A stretch of 64,000 nt of DNA from PALSA-1006 sp041660815 (GCA_041660815.1 JBAZVN010000005.1:1-64000), one strand, 5' to 3'. Shown: positions 36,801 through 43,286, numbered from the stretch's first letter. Made by a program: numbers and translations. The notes: generated from the sequence alone by a model not told the origin.

Positions 36801-39473
36801 TTGGCGGCGACCCCGCTGGTGTTGTCGGCGCTTGCCACCGGGGAAGCAGTGACCGCTATTGCCTTAGTGGGAGGAGGGCGGAGTACGAATGCAGTCTATG
36901 ATCCGATCACCGGTCAATGGTCGTTTGATGCAACCCAATTCAAGGACGGCCAGATTTCCATGACCACTTCGGTGATAGATGCGGCAGGCAACTCGGGCAG
37001 TAGTGTTTCCACCCTGACCAAAAATACCTCCGCCAGTGGTCTGCTGGTGGTGGCGGGTGTGGGCGCCAAAGCCGATTCGTACATCACCAGCGGAGAGCAA
37101 ACCAACGTCACTTTGTTGGTCGTAGCCCCGAATGGAGAGGTCGTAACCAGTGTGACGGTGACGGATGGCGTATTAATAACCCCGCTGACCGCGACGACCC
37201 TCAATGCTACAACGGGGTTGTATTCTTTGGCGACCAGCACCCTGCAAGAAGGCGAGATCACCGTGACAGTGAAAACCGCAACTGGCGTTTTTGCCGCCAA
37301 CTATACCCTAACCAAGGACACGCTGGCTCCCAGCATCATCGCAGCCCAAGTGGGTACAGATGCAGTAATTCAGGCCGGCGAACTCAGCACCGCGACACCG
37401 ATCAGCTTTACCGGCTTACAGGCGGGTGAAGCGTTCAGCCAAGTCTCTGTTTCTGGCAAGCTGGCCAACGCAAACTACAACTCCAGTGTCACTGCCTACA
37501 AGGATGCGCTATCCGGCAACTGGGGGTTTGATGCCACCCAGTTTGCGGACGGCGTATTGACGGTGAACACCACGGTATCGGATACGGCAGGGAATATCGC
37601 TTACCCGAGCTTTACCCTGACCAAGGGAAGTGTCGCCACAACTACGGCGGTGACCGTCGATGTGGGCGGCAATGTGGCGATAAATAAGGTCGAAGTCAAT
37701 GCCACGGCAATTGGTGTCGCGCTGAATGTGACCGTGCCTACCGGCGATACCGTGACCTCGGTCAGCGTGAGTGGGCTGGATAAAGTCACTGGCCAGACGA
37801 TTGCCACCCCCATTCAGGCCACCAAAAATACGAACACTGGCAAATGGGAGTTCAACCCCACCGCATTAGCGGATGGAGAGATCACAGTCAGTGTAGTGAC
37901 CACTAACAACGGCACCACAACCCAAGCAATGCTGCTGGATCGGGTGATTGGCGCAAACACGGTGCAAGTGGGCGGTGACGGCATCATCTCGGCGAACGAA
38001 CTTTCCACTACCACTGCTCTGGATATTGCGATGCTGGGGAGTAACGATGTCGTGCAGTCGATTTCTGTCGGGGGAGTCAATGTAAACGGATGGTCACTAA
38101 ACATGGCTGCCAGCTACGATTGGGCGCGCGGCAAATGGGTATTCGATGCCACCCAATTTATAGATGGAAAATTGACCCTGACGATCAACAGCAGCGATGC
38201 TGCGGGTAATAGCAACAATAATTCGCAGTATTTTAATTTGACCAAGAGTGCTTCAACCCTGGCTGCGGGGACGGTGGCAGTGGATGTGGGCGGAGATGCG
38301 ATTATCAACTCAACAGAAACCACCTCAACCACTTGGATTTCTGCGTTAGGAAAATATGGAGTTGCCCTGAATGTGCTTGCACCGGCAGGCGAGACCATTT
38401 CGACGGTGACAGTCAGCCAAGGTACTGCCACGGTGACTGCCACCAAAAATGCTAGCACAGGAAAATACGAGTTTGTCCCCAGTGCGGCGTTTGCCGATGG
38501 CGCAGTAACAATCACCGTGACCACCGATGTGCAAACCACGGGGGCGACGGCGACGCTGAACTTTGAACGCGTAGCAAACGTTAAGTCAGTCACTGTTGGG
38601 CAGGATGCAGTCATTACTGCGGCGGAAGTTTCCAGTGCAACGCATTTCAAAATTGCACCGCTATCAGTGGGCGATGTAGCGACCAGCGTCACCGTGGGTG
38701 GGCAAGCCGCAAGCTATGACCCCACTACCGGAGATTGGCTGTTCGACACCTCGCTGCTGGCCAATGGTTCGATCCAGGTGCAAGCCGCCATGGTGGATGC
38801 CAACGGCAATTCAAGCTCGGCCTATATCAATTCGTTTAATCTGCTCAAGACGGCAAGCGTCATTGATTCCACTGGGGCTGCAATCACGGTAAATCAAGAC
38901 AACACGCTCTATCAAGATGTTTCAACGACTGGCTTTGCCGATACCTTCACCGTGCAAAACAATAGCAACGCCGTCGTGTTTGCGGGGGCGGGGAACGATA
39001 CGGTCATCCTGCAATCCACCCCGGCCACCGGGAGCAGCGGTTTCCTCCTGTTGGATGGCGGCGCGGGAACCTTAGACACGTTGCAACTCTCGTCCACTTA
39101 CAAAGATATCAATCTGGTCTCTGCTACCAATGGCGTTGGCCACAAAATCAAGGGGTTCGAGGTAATTGATCTGACCACGGATACGGCGCGAAATACTGTC
39201 ACCTTGTCCGCCAAGGATCTGTTTGCGATGGACAGCGGATTGATTGATGCAATTACCGGTGCACCTACTCTGGTGATCAACGGCACCACAACTGACTTTG
39301 TCAACATGGGGGTTAACACCAATCAATTTGCCTTGCAAGGCACCGCGAATACTTTCGATGCTACGGGGGCATCAGGCACAGGCTACAGTAAATACACCGC
39401 GACGTACGCGGACACGATGAACCAAAACCATCTGGTGGAGGTATTGCTGCAGAACGGCATAAGCGTGCAATAA
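21873..39473 (+). CDS. Giant repeat adhesin, LapA/RTX-like type I secretion substrate
   Basis: Surface adhesin of 5866 residues. The N-terminus (1-105) is acidic with no classical signal peptide. A Gly/Trp-rich hydrophobic segment at about 107-135 and KKK follow. Next come a beta domain (about 148-190, AMDGYLKGAKVYLDINDNN) and a helical Ala/Asn-rich part to about 430. Repeats fill the rest: about three 103-residue Ig-like units (432-840), 22 units of about 84 residues carrying EYSxDGGxTW and VRQTDxAGN (943-2889), and some 27 tandem units of about 100 residues with VGGDxxI/FADGxLTVTV (2890-5664). The C-terminal 200 residues have one RTX-like GAGNDTV, DGGAGTLDTL and a GFEVIDLT block, as in type I secreted adhesins. 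A C8 run lies at codons 18-20. Export by the trio at 62-4876 is likely. No LapD/LapG genes and no clear TAAG cleavage site are seen. Confidence 0.9.
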   Translation: MKTRNKNFEVKAKKLLNTPPDAAQAQTDSALLTETLKEERVQNNDAIIHANEEFSNETPLNSLIALSDLDTQNDAPPANAGTVPSVTSTSTDSLAFQQAAPVVETVESGWFGWGWALSGLTLAGVGVGVALAAKKKDSAAVVPANEVTLSGTAMDGYLKGAKVYLDINDNNKLDVQDKYLGITQDGGKFDFKVSPSDIKHAILVTGGIDESTQLAFNSVLKAPEGSTVITPLTTLVHDIASKDASSDSRPIKVSKAKNKVNAAFEISGTIDITTVDPIAAANNGDTNALKLQAAAIQVASLVTNGVAAASGATTGTVSGTFKEDAAQAVFDSLANKINTVASDAAANSSSAVVDMTDNTTVQNVIQNAKTNITGIDNNKFDTNAQNASGAIAAANKTIQSIANTANSNLANIEVVQKVAQGELTTQIQASSADTIAPDAPALTLATGANQATAIEVQAGAVTVSAEKASTITVTFVNGNNTLTKALLATGAAQNVHLTQTEIENLGDGTVSVTATAKDLAGNSSAVATSTSFVLDTVAPTITDVSVSAGLINAVDTLATTAFTGTTSGVENGQVINLSVAGIATTATVTNNAFAGTLDLSNAVEGSLPIMANVADVAGNTGSHIGSIVKDTVAPNIPGLAVIANADNATAAEAQAGAVSVTAEAGSSVTVVFSNGSNNVTKTVTGNGASPVAVTLTVTDLTSLGEGTISVNATATDVAGNIGAAATATSFVLDTIAPSAPVFAIIANADKATATEAQAGAISVTAEAGMSVNVVFSNGANSVTKTVTGNGASPVPVALSANDLTTLGDGTISVNSTTTSTDQAGNASTTATTINFLLDTIAPTSVITAAVGSDLWISAAESSANTALTLTGLAQGEALQTISIDGKDTNNTAKNVQATQDANGNWTFDATGFADGALTVNISVMDAAGNSVLQTLNLTKDAQAPVTPAVQLLTDSATAGDSITKVGNISSPATEAGALIEYSTDGGNVWTTSFTALEGPNSLQVRQTDTAGNISVISSLSFTLDTLVKPPVVGLKNDTGLSASDNVTSDGALAIVQEPGATLQYTVNGGSAWTDTFVPQAGLNVVQVRQTDVAGNISAVSSSFGFVLVNPPAAPAVVLSQDTGSSSTDGITSNGFLTATGLETGAVAEYSIDSGTNWSPVFTPQQGSNTVLVRQKSYSGEVSPSTNVIFTFDTVVIAPTVALTTDRGSSASDNISNVGTLAVTGTETGALVEYSTNGGSSWSQNFTAQQGVNNVLVRQTDVAGNVSASTPLVFTHDTVANAPGVSLSSDTGSSNTDRISSTGTLNAQGETGASFEYSVDNAQTWATSFTAVEGVNMVQVRQTDIAGNQSTATTLTFTLDTAAPTAPTVALLNDNGTNTTDGITTDGRLAPMIEAGARVEYSSDGTTNWSSTFNPVAGQSNAIYVRQIDAAGNASPASLAFTFNLQSTTAAPAVALANDSGNSATDRLTNSATLSVKPFHTGAALEYSADGGKTWSSTFPTLTDGLQTLEVRESNAGSGFPSLSAPITFTLDKAAPTAPTVTLLNDNGNNTTNLATTDGRLNVTGIEAGASLEYSVNNGTTWSATFNPVVGNNDVQVRQVDGAGNFSPATSLTFILVQAPAAPTVTLTSDTGTSNTDKISAIGTLKVVSLANHSVEYSVDAGQTWTTTFSALPGNNSVLVKQIDNATGYTSTATPVTFTFDTSAKAPSVSLSSDNGTNSTDNISNNGAITAQGETGATFEYSVNNGQTWAPSFTALEGVNTVQVRQTDIAGNTSTATTLSFTLDTAAPVAPTVALLRDTGPNQTDLTTSDGTLNVTGIETGAGLQYSTDTLNWSNSFNPAIGNNTVYVRQMDVAGNVSAATPLTFTLVAAPAAPSVALTSDSGISTDNISATGTLNVVSLTNHSVEYSVNGGQTWGSTFSAVEGANSVLVRQVDATGYPSNAVAFNFTLDTAANAPVVGLGSDTGISATDRISKMSTLQVTAETGASIEYSTDGGSTWSSNFTAQTGANTVQIKQTDLAGNISPPTTFNFTFDDVAPSTLGVTLKNDTGLNTTDKITTDGTLTATGLETGASVEYSVNGGQTWSASLSATPGLNLVQVRQVDAAGNASPATQFSFALVAAPQAPAASLTNDTGVNNTDGVTSDAGLTLQSYGYTVEYSLDGGQTWSSSFNPQQGANIAHIRYTDINGNPSAVAQVNFTLDSVASGLPTVALTTDSASATDNISNIGTLNIGAEATSLVEYSTNFSSWSTSFTAQAGSNTVWVRQTDLAGNISQSQRFDFVLDTAAAAPTLELTVDNGTNTTDKVTTDGRLTVSGAENGALVEYSIDNGQNWSNSFTAVTGTNNVLIRQTDVAGNQSAAAQMFTFTVMAPPAAPTVALTADSGSSATDNLSNIGTLSVTGQVTGATVQYSVNGGTSWATSFTAVEGQNTVQVRQLDANGFPSAPTTFQFTLDTQAPTANSVRSGTDTIVTIDEVSTTTPLTIVLANANDSVSSVTLSGTDLNAQPLNNVAATLNVTTGKWTFDATLFADTAITATVATVDAAGNTNSQNNFNLTKTNFVAPSIALTSDTGASATDALTSNAAFTLGGVLTGATVQYSTNGGSTWSTVFTPTQGDNAVMVRQINAQGTISPTSTFNFKYDSQVASPVVVLQQDTGASATDHISQNGLISVSGESGATIEYSIDNGINWNPSFTTQSGANSIKVRQTDTAGNISASTLFNFTLDTIVPATPTISLMVDNGTNTTDKQTSAGELAIANREMGTTLEYSLDNGANWTTNYVPGIGQHTVIVRQTDAAGNVSLQSAPFTYTLVAAPAAPTVNLTNDTGTNTADSLTNDSALTVTPATGNTLQYSVNGSASSTTYVPVEGSNTVSVIQVDANGYESAPTTIQFVRDTTLPTATALNVGQDAIIKVNEISATTVLNITLQNTADTVTGITLSGGNISNVAAVKDSQGRWTFDATQFADGTITAVITSSDAAGNAGSSSLSLTKDSTPLPPVTLLVGTDAVANRNEVISGSSSKTPLSFTLGDSADAVTAVTVTGAGFQGQGNVTVSAAQNTSTGKWEFDSYAFRDGNLNVHVVTLNNKPSGVDLSLTLDRMGPNLNAGGLVGTDTLITGSEIAENTPLTLPTLANGESYYSVNLMGYSNTGVQISRGAIKDANGNYSFNANQFADGPIEVQLYANDANGNASYSTSILTKNALTTAGAVSVTARGDAAIALGEITNNGQLAKIVVLTTPGDTVQSVTVSGQDTSATLLTQTAMPNSVPGEFQIDVAAFADGDLTVTVVSTNNPSGKTTTLSLDRVAQVTSAKVGADTVIDSTEVGTATPITLTVAGANDAGLVGNIYGMSATSNNMIYGYATQDLQGNWTFDSSKFADGDLRVSVNANDPLGNQSSSTYFTLTKGTPSGTGTVTGSFAVSAGGNLFINNSEAGVNSTTAGPSFAQKAKLTVQTPSGDTVSSVTISGTGKNGSVSVSAKATTTAGQYDFATAEFLDGALTVTVNSANAITPFTQTLTLDRIAPVMGTLQVNTDNLIDATEATTTVLLNLVLPNGGDSVSYLSLNGAGTGQNAGSTINRTIQKDANGNWLFNATEFADGQITATVQLLDAAGNTSSQSVLLLKNTLASGQTSVDVGGDLVINASESSNAPGTLNTHLNVLSAVGDSITAVTVAGLDAQGVAKQTTATLNSQTGKYGFDAVGFADGTLMVTVKTSANPTGTPTQFTLDRLAPQITALQVGTDTIIDATETGTATPLIFTGLSSGDTISQVYVINSNYSYKYATKDATTGSWAFDSGFFGDGALTAYVSARDAFGNTSNPTFTLTKSTGGATSGGTTTPAVIPLSVNIGGDAFFSYAEATPGTSNSGKKVPLTLTVPNGDLVLGVTVTGNSLAGQLTVAAIKNTATNQYEFDSRLFLDGVITAKVTTVNQPTGQNFSLTLDRTPSALSSVLVGNDAVISAAEDATSASLLLHTMNPNDTIGSVTLSQGNNSVQVQPDWTNGQWLFDATQLTEGTIAGQATLQDAAGNTRYQTFTLQKNTLAAGQSAVNVGADSFINATEVGLSTWMEVVVPQGETISDVTVTGKDAQGKAVTKTANLNSTNHNYAFDSKEFSDGILDVIVKTNVNTSGSTNQLTLDRVGGVATSVTVGGDAIIDASESASGYALMDISTAIGAQISNIMVRGTYTSGGTYSTSASYDTYSKKWQFYSNYFADGSLSVEVTTQPDAAGNSGFSTFNLQKSGSGGNGTALVTVGGDSWITAKEVNSAWPTPAVTQIAGISINVPTGETVKSVLVVGKDAANNALSISAMLNSATGKYDFETMNFANGDLSVTVNTLNGTTPVAHTGTLTLDRGVGMKSALVGGDTIISSAEVSTATVIDLTAATVGDMAQTVQINGTNLTGNSMNANAKYNWETGKWQFDATQFADGVLTVTVGSADLAGNYQQNAYQPGASNTFKLVKNTLAEGTVLVKSGGDAYLNTTESGFNGGLYSATHLAKLNVQLPAGETIARVTVSGNAVGGGTLTEVAKLNSSTGQYEFNSRALVDGTLTVTVTNTANTSLTSSITLDRVAGYSGTLKVGIDTVIDATETSTATVLNFSSPLADTVSNFSVSGKNAQGATISKQVTQNAQNQWVFDATEFANTKLSISLQEIDAAGNSASRTYDLTKNSLTSGALVTVGGDTYIKANENSTGFEVVVPIGETITGVTVSNGTLTPVTATLNTSSGLWTYSNAGFTDGAVTVHVTTNTAGTDVVLTRDTLAPTITGVQVGTDGIIDATETSAATPLTFTGMVAGDIVGSIQIGGYTQSGSYTYDYGTKDANSNWTFNASQFRDGSLSATIYNITDLAGNSGGTKYLTLTKQTATGGGSSTSALPAGTLLVDVAGDALIGSAEISANKAGLNIQVGQGDSITGVTVSGIDKATSATIATPVTATLVNGKYSFVTSAFAEGDLTVSVVVKNGVSESTKTANVRLDTVVTAPTVSVGNDTIISSTETLAATPLVLSALATGEAVTAIALVGGGRSTNAVYDPITGQWSFDATQFKDGQISMTTSVIDAAGNSGSSVSTLTKNTSASGLLVVAGVGAKADSYITSGEQTNVTLLVVAPNGEVVTSVTVTDGVLITPLTATTLNATTGLYSLATSTLQEGEITVTVKTATGVFAANYTLTKDTLAPSIIAAQVGTDAVIQAGELSTATPISFTGLQAGEAFSQVSVSGKLANANYNSSVTAYKDALSGNWGFDATQFADGVLTVNTTVSDTAGNIAYPSFTLTKGSVATTTAVTVDVGGNVAINKVEVNATAIGVALNVTVPTGDTVTSVSVSGLDKVTGQTIATPIQATKNTNTGKWEFNPTALADGEITVSVVTTNNGTTTQAMLLDRVIGANTVQVGGDGIISANELSTTTALDIAMLGSNDVVQSISVGGVNVNGWSLNMAASYDWARGKWVFDATQFIDGKLTLTINSSDAAGNSNNNSQYFNLTKSASTLAAGTVAVDVGGDAIINSTETTSTTWISALGKYGVALNVLAPAGETISTVTVSQGTATVTATKNASTGKYEFVPSAAFADGAVTITVTTDVQTTGATATLNFERVANVKSVTVGQDAVITAAEVSSATHFKIAPLSVGDVATSVTVGGQAASYDPTTGDWLFDTSLLANGSIQVQAAMVDANGNSSSAYINSFNLLKTASVIDSTGAAITVNQDNTLYQDVSTTGFADTFTVQNNSNAVVFAGAGNDTVILQSTPATGSSGFLLLDGGAGTLDTLQLSSTYKDINLVSATNGVGHKIKGFEVIDLTTDTARNTVTLSAKDLFAMDSGLIDAITGAPTLVINGTTTDFVNMGVNTNQFALQGTANTFDATGASGTGYSKYTATYADTMNQNHLVEVLLQNGISVQ
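21925..21932 (+). repeat. C8 homopolymer at the 5' end of the giant adhesin gene
   Basis: Eight C within Asn-Thr-Pro-Pro-Asp, codons 18-20. Losing one C brings a TGA in frame at 22051; gaining one brings a TAA at 22022. Either slip would therefore switch off the 17.6-kb gene almost at its start. Confidence 0.88.
24700..30540 (+). repeat. Tandem 84-residue Ig-like repeats with Asp-box motif
   Basis: Twenty-two copies of about 252 bases, each coding for EYS[V/T][D/N]GGxTWS, then F-A-x-x-G-x-N-x-V-x-VRQTDxAGNxS and a linker such as TFTLDTAAPTAPTVALL. One unit of the other class interrupts them at about 29224-29530. Units 8-10, 11-13 and 14-16 show a three-unit super-repeat: every third unit ends in FTLVAAPAAP instead of TLDT. 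Confidence 0.85.
30541..38862 (+). repeat. Tandem 100-residue repeats of two alternating subtypes
   Basis: About 27 consecutive units coding for VGxDxxIxxxE, GDTVTSVTVSG, TGKWxFDA and FADGxLTVTV. They mostly alternate. One subtype starts near SVDVGGD and ends in LTLDR; the other starts near VGTDTIIDATE and ends in LTK. Two single units of the class also occur earlier, at about 24394-24690 and 29224-29530. Confidence 0.85.
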
Positions 39474-39571
39474 CGGTTTTGTAAGCGCGTGTTGGCTTAA
39501 TGGAATGGCTAATAGTTCCATCAGGGGCGGGAAAGGGAATAACTGGGTTGCGAGGTTGGCTAGGTTTGGCG

Positions 39572-41713
39572 TTAGTTGCGTACCTGAATATTCAGCGAAC
39601 TCGCCGTCACATTTCCAGAGACTTGCTCCAAGCCAACCGCATCGCTAAGGATGTGCGCTGCTTCATCGAGATAGATATCTTTGGCATTCGTCCTGGCTTT
39701 TTCCAGCGCCAAATCGGTATCTAAATTACGCTCATTGGATTGCAAGCCATCATCTTGCTGAGTCTCATTATTTTCAGCCGAATTTTCAATTTTGAAATTA
39801 CCCGCCTTTTCTTTTTCCCGCGCTTTGATCCGTGCTTCCTGAATCTCACGTTCTTTGCGACGTTCGGCTTCATTCAGAGAAATTTGATTCTGTTTGCGCT
39901 GCCGGCTGAATTCGGCGATATCCTCGCGCAAATATTGAAACTCTTTATTGTTCGCAATACGCGCTTCATGATTTGATTTCAACACCGGCAAAACACCCGA
40001 TAGATAGGCTGAAGGCCTATATTGAGCCGGCTGGATTTGCGCCCAGGGCAACGCATTTTCAAAACTGGATTCGCCAAAATCAACCTCATCATTCAAAGAA
40101 GGCAGACCGATATCCGGCGAGACGCCGCGCAGTTGCGTGGTACCCCCGTTGATGCGAAAAAACTGGGCAATGGTCATTTTTAGGTCGCCCAATTCCGCAC
40201 TATTTTTGTTCATCAGCTGGTCAAGACTAATCACCGATTGAACAGTCCCCTTGCCATAGCTAGTTTCACCAATCACAATTCCGCGCGCGTAATCCTGAAT
40301 CGCGGCAGCAAAAATTTCCGAAGCAGAAGCGGAACCGCGATTGATCAACACGCCCAGTGGACCATCCCACACCACGCCGGGGTGGATGTCGCTTTCGACT
40401 GAAACCGCGCCTTTGGCATTGCGTTGCTGCACCACCGGACCTTTGTCGATAAACAACCCTGTCAGCTCAATTGCTTCACTTAATGCGCCACCGCCATTGT
40501 TGCGCAGATCAATCAGTACGCCTGCCACCTTGGCCGCCTTTAGCTCTTCCAGCAGCCGTGCCACATCGCGCGTGGCACTTTTAAACTCTTTATCGCCTTT
40601 TTGGCGTGCGGCAAAATCCTGATAAAAACCGGGCAGAGATATCACGCCGATACGCCGCGTTAAATTATTGTCTTTCACCTCGATAATAGATTTTTTGGCG
40701 GCCTGCTTATCCAGACTTATTTTCTTTCTAATCAATGAAATAAGTTTGTGTGCGCCATCCGGCCCGGCTTCTGCGGGTAGGATGTCCAACACCACCACGC
40801 TATTTTCTGCCCCCCGGATTAACGCAACTGCATCATCAATTCTCCAACCCATTACATCAGTCACCGGCGCATTTTCAACCTGCCCGACACCCACAATGCG
40901 ATCCCCCACTTTCAGCTTGCCGGACAATGCGGCAGGGCCGCCCGCGATGAGCTCGCGAATTGTGGTGTATTCATCTTTGTCCTGCAGCACCGCACCAATA
41001 CCGAACAGAGATAAACGCATGGAAATATCAAAATCTTCCGCTGCACGCTTACCCAAATAATTGGTGTGCGGATCTATTGTCATCACATACGCATTCATAA
41101 AATACTGGAATACGTCATCGCTATTTACTTTGGAAACACTTTTAAGAATATTATCGAAACGTTTGTTCAGTGTTACAACAATGCTCTTGTCGTCTTTCCC
41201 TGCCAACTTAAGCCGCAGCCAGTCATTCTTTACCCGCTTACGCCACAACTCGTTTAATTCCTCGGGCGTATTCGCCCAAGAAGCTTTTTTGCGTGAAAAT
41301 TCATGGGCTTCTTTCACCTCGAAAGAAAAGCCCTTTTCCAATAGGGAACGCGAATAGTTAATGCGTTCGGCAATGCGTTGTTGATATAAATTGTAAATTG
41401 CAAAAGGAATTGTCAAATTCTCATTGCGAATCGCATCGTCCAATTTGGTTTGAGCACCTCTAAATCTATCTATGTCGGCCTGCAGAAAAAAAACTTTCTC
41501 GCCATCCAGCGATTTCCAATAATTTTCGAAAATTTTTGCAGAAGTAGCGTCATCCAGAAGATTCTTTTTGTAGTGATATCGGCTTAGTACTTCAGCCGAT
41601 ATCAGTGCGGCACGCGGTTGATGTGCCAGCGGGGTAAGTTGTTGTGCGATGAGATTTCTGCTGAATGCCAGCGCTAAAAATACCCACGCCAGTCTTATAA
41701 ATATTTTTTTCAT
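39572..41713 (-). CDS. prc: Carboxy-terminal processing (tail-specific) protease
   Basis: Periplasmic serine protease of the S41 family, which trims or degrades proteins by their C-termini and affects cell-wall enzymes and lipoproteins. I chose the ATG at 41713, which begins a good signal peptide (MKKIFIRLAWVFLALAFSRN, cut near IAQQ) and has AAGAAG upstream; the frame is open to 41767. 713 residues. A PDZ domain (GPAALSGKLKVGDRIVGVGQ) precedes the protease core with RNNGGGALSEAIELTG. The catalytic Ser is in GSASASEIFAAAIQDYA and the Lys in GETSYGKGTVQ, at the usual Ser-Lys spacing. A charged helical tail follows (EAERRKEREIQEARIK). It converges on the adhesin gene 98 bases away, so it could also process adhesin partners, without evidence. 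Confidence 0.93.
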   Translation of the reverse strand: MKKIFIRLAWVFLALAFSRNLIAQQLTPLAHQPRAALISAEVLSRYHYKKNLLDDATSAKIFENYWKSLDGEKVFFLQADIDRFRGAQTKLDDAIRNENLTIPFAIYNLYQQRIAERINYSRSLLEKGFSFEVKEAHEFSRKKASWANTPEELNELWRKRVKNDWLRLKLAGKDDKSIVVTLNKRFDNILKSVSKVNSDDVFQYFMNAYVMTIDPHTNYLGKRAAEDFDISMRLSLFGIGAVLQDKDEYTTIRELIAGGPAALSGKLKVGDRIVGVGQVENAPVTDVMGWRIDDAVALIRGAENSVVVLDILPAEAGPDGAHKLISLIRKKISLDKQAAKKSIIEVKDNNLTRRIGVISLPGFYQDFAARQKGDKEFKSATRDVARLLEELKAAKVAGVLIDLRNNGGGALSEAIELTGLFIDKGPVVQQRNAKGAVSVESDIHPGVVWDGPLGVLINRGSASASEIFAAAIQDYARGIVIGETSYGKGTVQSVISLDQLMNKNSAELGDLKMTIAQFFRINGGTTQLRGVSPDIGLPSLNDEVDFGESSFENALPWAQIQPAQYRPSAYLSGVLPVLKSNHEARIANNKEFQYLREDIAEFSRQRKQNQISLNEAERRKEREIQEARIKAREKEKAGNFKIENSAENNETQQDDGLQSNERNLDTDLALEKARTNAKDIYLDEAAHILSDAVGLEQVSGNVTASSLNIQVRN

Positions 41714-41894
41714 TTTCTTCTTAATCCTAACGGGCATAGCAAGTTTTCGCCCCTGATTATGAAACATAATAAATCCATCTTTTCTGCTTAAGCTACTTCC
41801 GAAACGGGAAAGAAAATGAATTGCTAATACAAGAGCTTACTTTAAACATGCAATATATTACGAATAATTTTATGGGGCTGCAATTATTAGTTTC

Positions 41895-43286
41895 TCAATT
41901 GCGCCGCCAAGTTGTTCCCTGCGGCGTATCTTCCAAAACAATGCCCTGCTCCAGTAATTCTTTGCGAATGCGATCCGCTTCGGCAAAATTTTTGGCTTTT
42001 TTAGCAGTGATACGCTCGGCAATTTGTACTTCAATAGAGGCAGCGTTCAACTCACTCTCTCCTGCGCCGGCTTGCAAAAATTCTTGCGGGTCGCGTTGCA
42101 ATAATCCCAATATCCCCGCCAACTGTTTAAGCTTTATCGCCGCCAGTACCGAGTGATCTGCTCCCCGGTTCGCTTCGTTGGCCAGATCAAACAGCACCGC
42201 CATGGCCTCCGGCGTATTGAAGTCATCGTTCAATGCAGCGCGGAAACGTACGGCTTCCGTATTCTGCCAATCCAGCGGTTCGAAATTGGCATCAGCAGGA
42301 ATATGTTTTAACGCCGTATAAAGACGGGTTAGAGCCCCCTTGGCATCGTCCAAATGCGCATCCGAGTAGTTCAAAGGACTGCGGTAATGAGCCCGCAGAA
42401 TAAAAAAACGCACGACTTCCGCATCATATTTTTTCAGTACTTCGCGGATGGTGAAAAAGTTGCCCAGACTCTTGGACATTTTTTCATTGTCCACGCGCAC
42501 AAAGCCGTTATGCATCCAATAATTTACATATTGGCACTGATGCGCGCCTTCGCTTTGCGCGATTTCATTTTCATGATGCGGAAATTGCAAGTCGGCGCCG
42601 CCGCCATGAATATCAAAATGTTTACCCAACAACTCGGAGCCCATTGCCGAACATTCGATATGCCAACCGGGACGGCCTTTGCCCCACTTTGAATCCCACT
42701 TTACCTCTTCAGCCTCGTTATCTTTTGCTGATTTCCACAGTACAAAATCCAGCGGATCGTGTTTATGTTCGGCAACATCAACACGTTCCCCGGCGCGCAA
42801 ATCTTCCAGGGATTTACCGGAGAGCTTGCCGTATCCCGCAAATTTGCGCACCGCATAATTCACATCGCCATCGTCAGCCTGATAGGCCAAGCCATTTTTT
42901 TCCAGCTGCGCAATCATCTCCAGCATCTGTGGAACATATTCGGTGGCGCGCGGTTCATGATCCGGTCTCTGCACCCCCAGCGCATCAGCATCGGCATGCA
43001 TTGCATCGATAAACCTCTGCGTAAGATCATGAATTGATTCATTATTTTCAGATGCACGGCGAATGATCTTATCGTCGATGTCGGTGATATTACGCACGTA
43101 AGTCACCTCAAATCCCAACGCCTTCAACCAGCGATACACCATGTCAAAAATAACCATGACCCGGGCGTGCCCCAAATGACAAAAGTCATAAACTGTCATA
43201 CCGCACACATACATGCGTACTTTGTTGGTTTCGATGGGAATGAATTCCTGCTTATCGCGGGCTAGGGTATTGTAGATTTTCAACAT
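41895..43286 (-). CDS. cysS: Cysteinyl-tRNA synthetase
   Basis: Class I aminoacyl-tRNA synthetase that charges tRNA-Cys in the cytoplasm. 463 residues, the family length. Motifs: the HIGH equivalent in CHLGHARVMV, the zinc and substrate region with YVCGMTVYDFCHLGH and WHIECSAM, HGGGADLQFPHHENEIAQSE, and KMSKSLGNFF. The C-terminal helical tRNA-binding part ends in LEDTPQGTTWRRN. It lies upstream of prc on the same strand with 181 bases between them, so linkage is weak. Confidence 0.97.
   Translation of the reverse strand: MLKIYNTLARDKQEFIPIETNKVRMYVCGMTVYDFCHLGHARVMVIFDMVYRWLKALGFEVTYVRNITDIDDKIIRRASENNESIHDLTQRFIDAMHADADALGVQRPDHEPRATEYVPQMLEMIAQLEKNGLAYQADDGDVNYAVRKFAGYGKLSGKSLEDLRAGERVDVAEHKHDPLDFVLWKSAKDNEAEEVKWDSKWGKGRPGWHIECSAMGSELLGKHFDIHGGGADLQFPHHENEIAQSEGAHQCQYVNYWMHNGFVRVDNEKMSKSLGNFFTIREVLKKYDAEVVRFFILRAHYRSPLNYSDAHLDDAKGALTRLYTALKHIPADANFEPLDWQNTEAVRFRAALNDDFNTPEAMAVLFDLANEANRGADHSVLAAIKLKQLAGILGLLQRDPQEFLQAGAGESELNAASIEVQIAERITAKKAKNFAEADRIRKELLEQGIVLEDTPQGTTWRRN

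Noticed and set aside
23100..38900. Regularly spaced repeats suggestive of CRISPR or satellite DNA
   Set aside because: The repeats are in frame, diverged, 250-310 bases long and encode protein domains; there are no short identical repeats with unique spacers.
21900..39400. Many long open frames on the minus strand opposite the giant adhesin
   Set aside because: They follow the repeat period, have no ribosome sites or family motifs, and result from the codon bias of a repetitive Thr/Ala/Asp/Gly-rich gene.
39500..39521. Hairpin ATGGAA/TTCCAT between the adhesin and prc stops
   Set aside because: Only six AT-rich pairs with a 10-base loop and no U-run; too weak to call a terminator.
40141..40147. 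Another TACCCCC match within prc
   Set aside because: It is a single coding-region match; chance alone predicts several such 7-mers in 64 kb, so only the paired intergenic boxes were considered meaningful.
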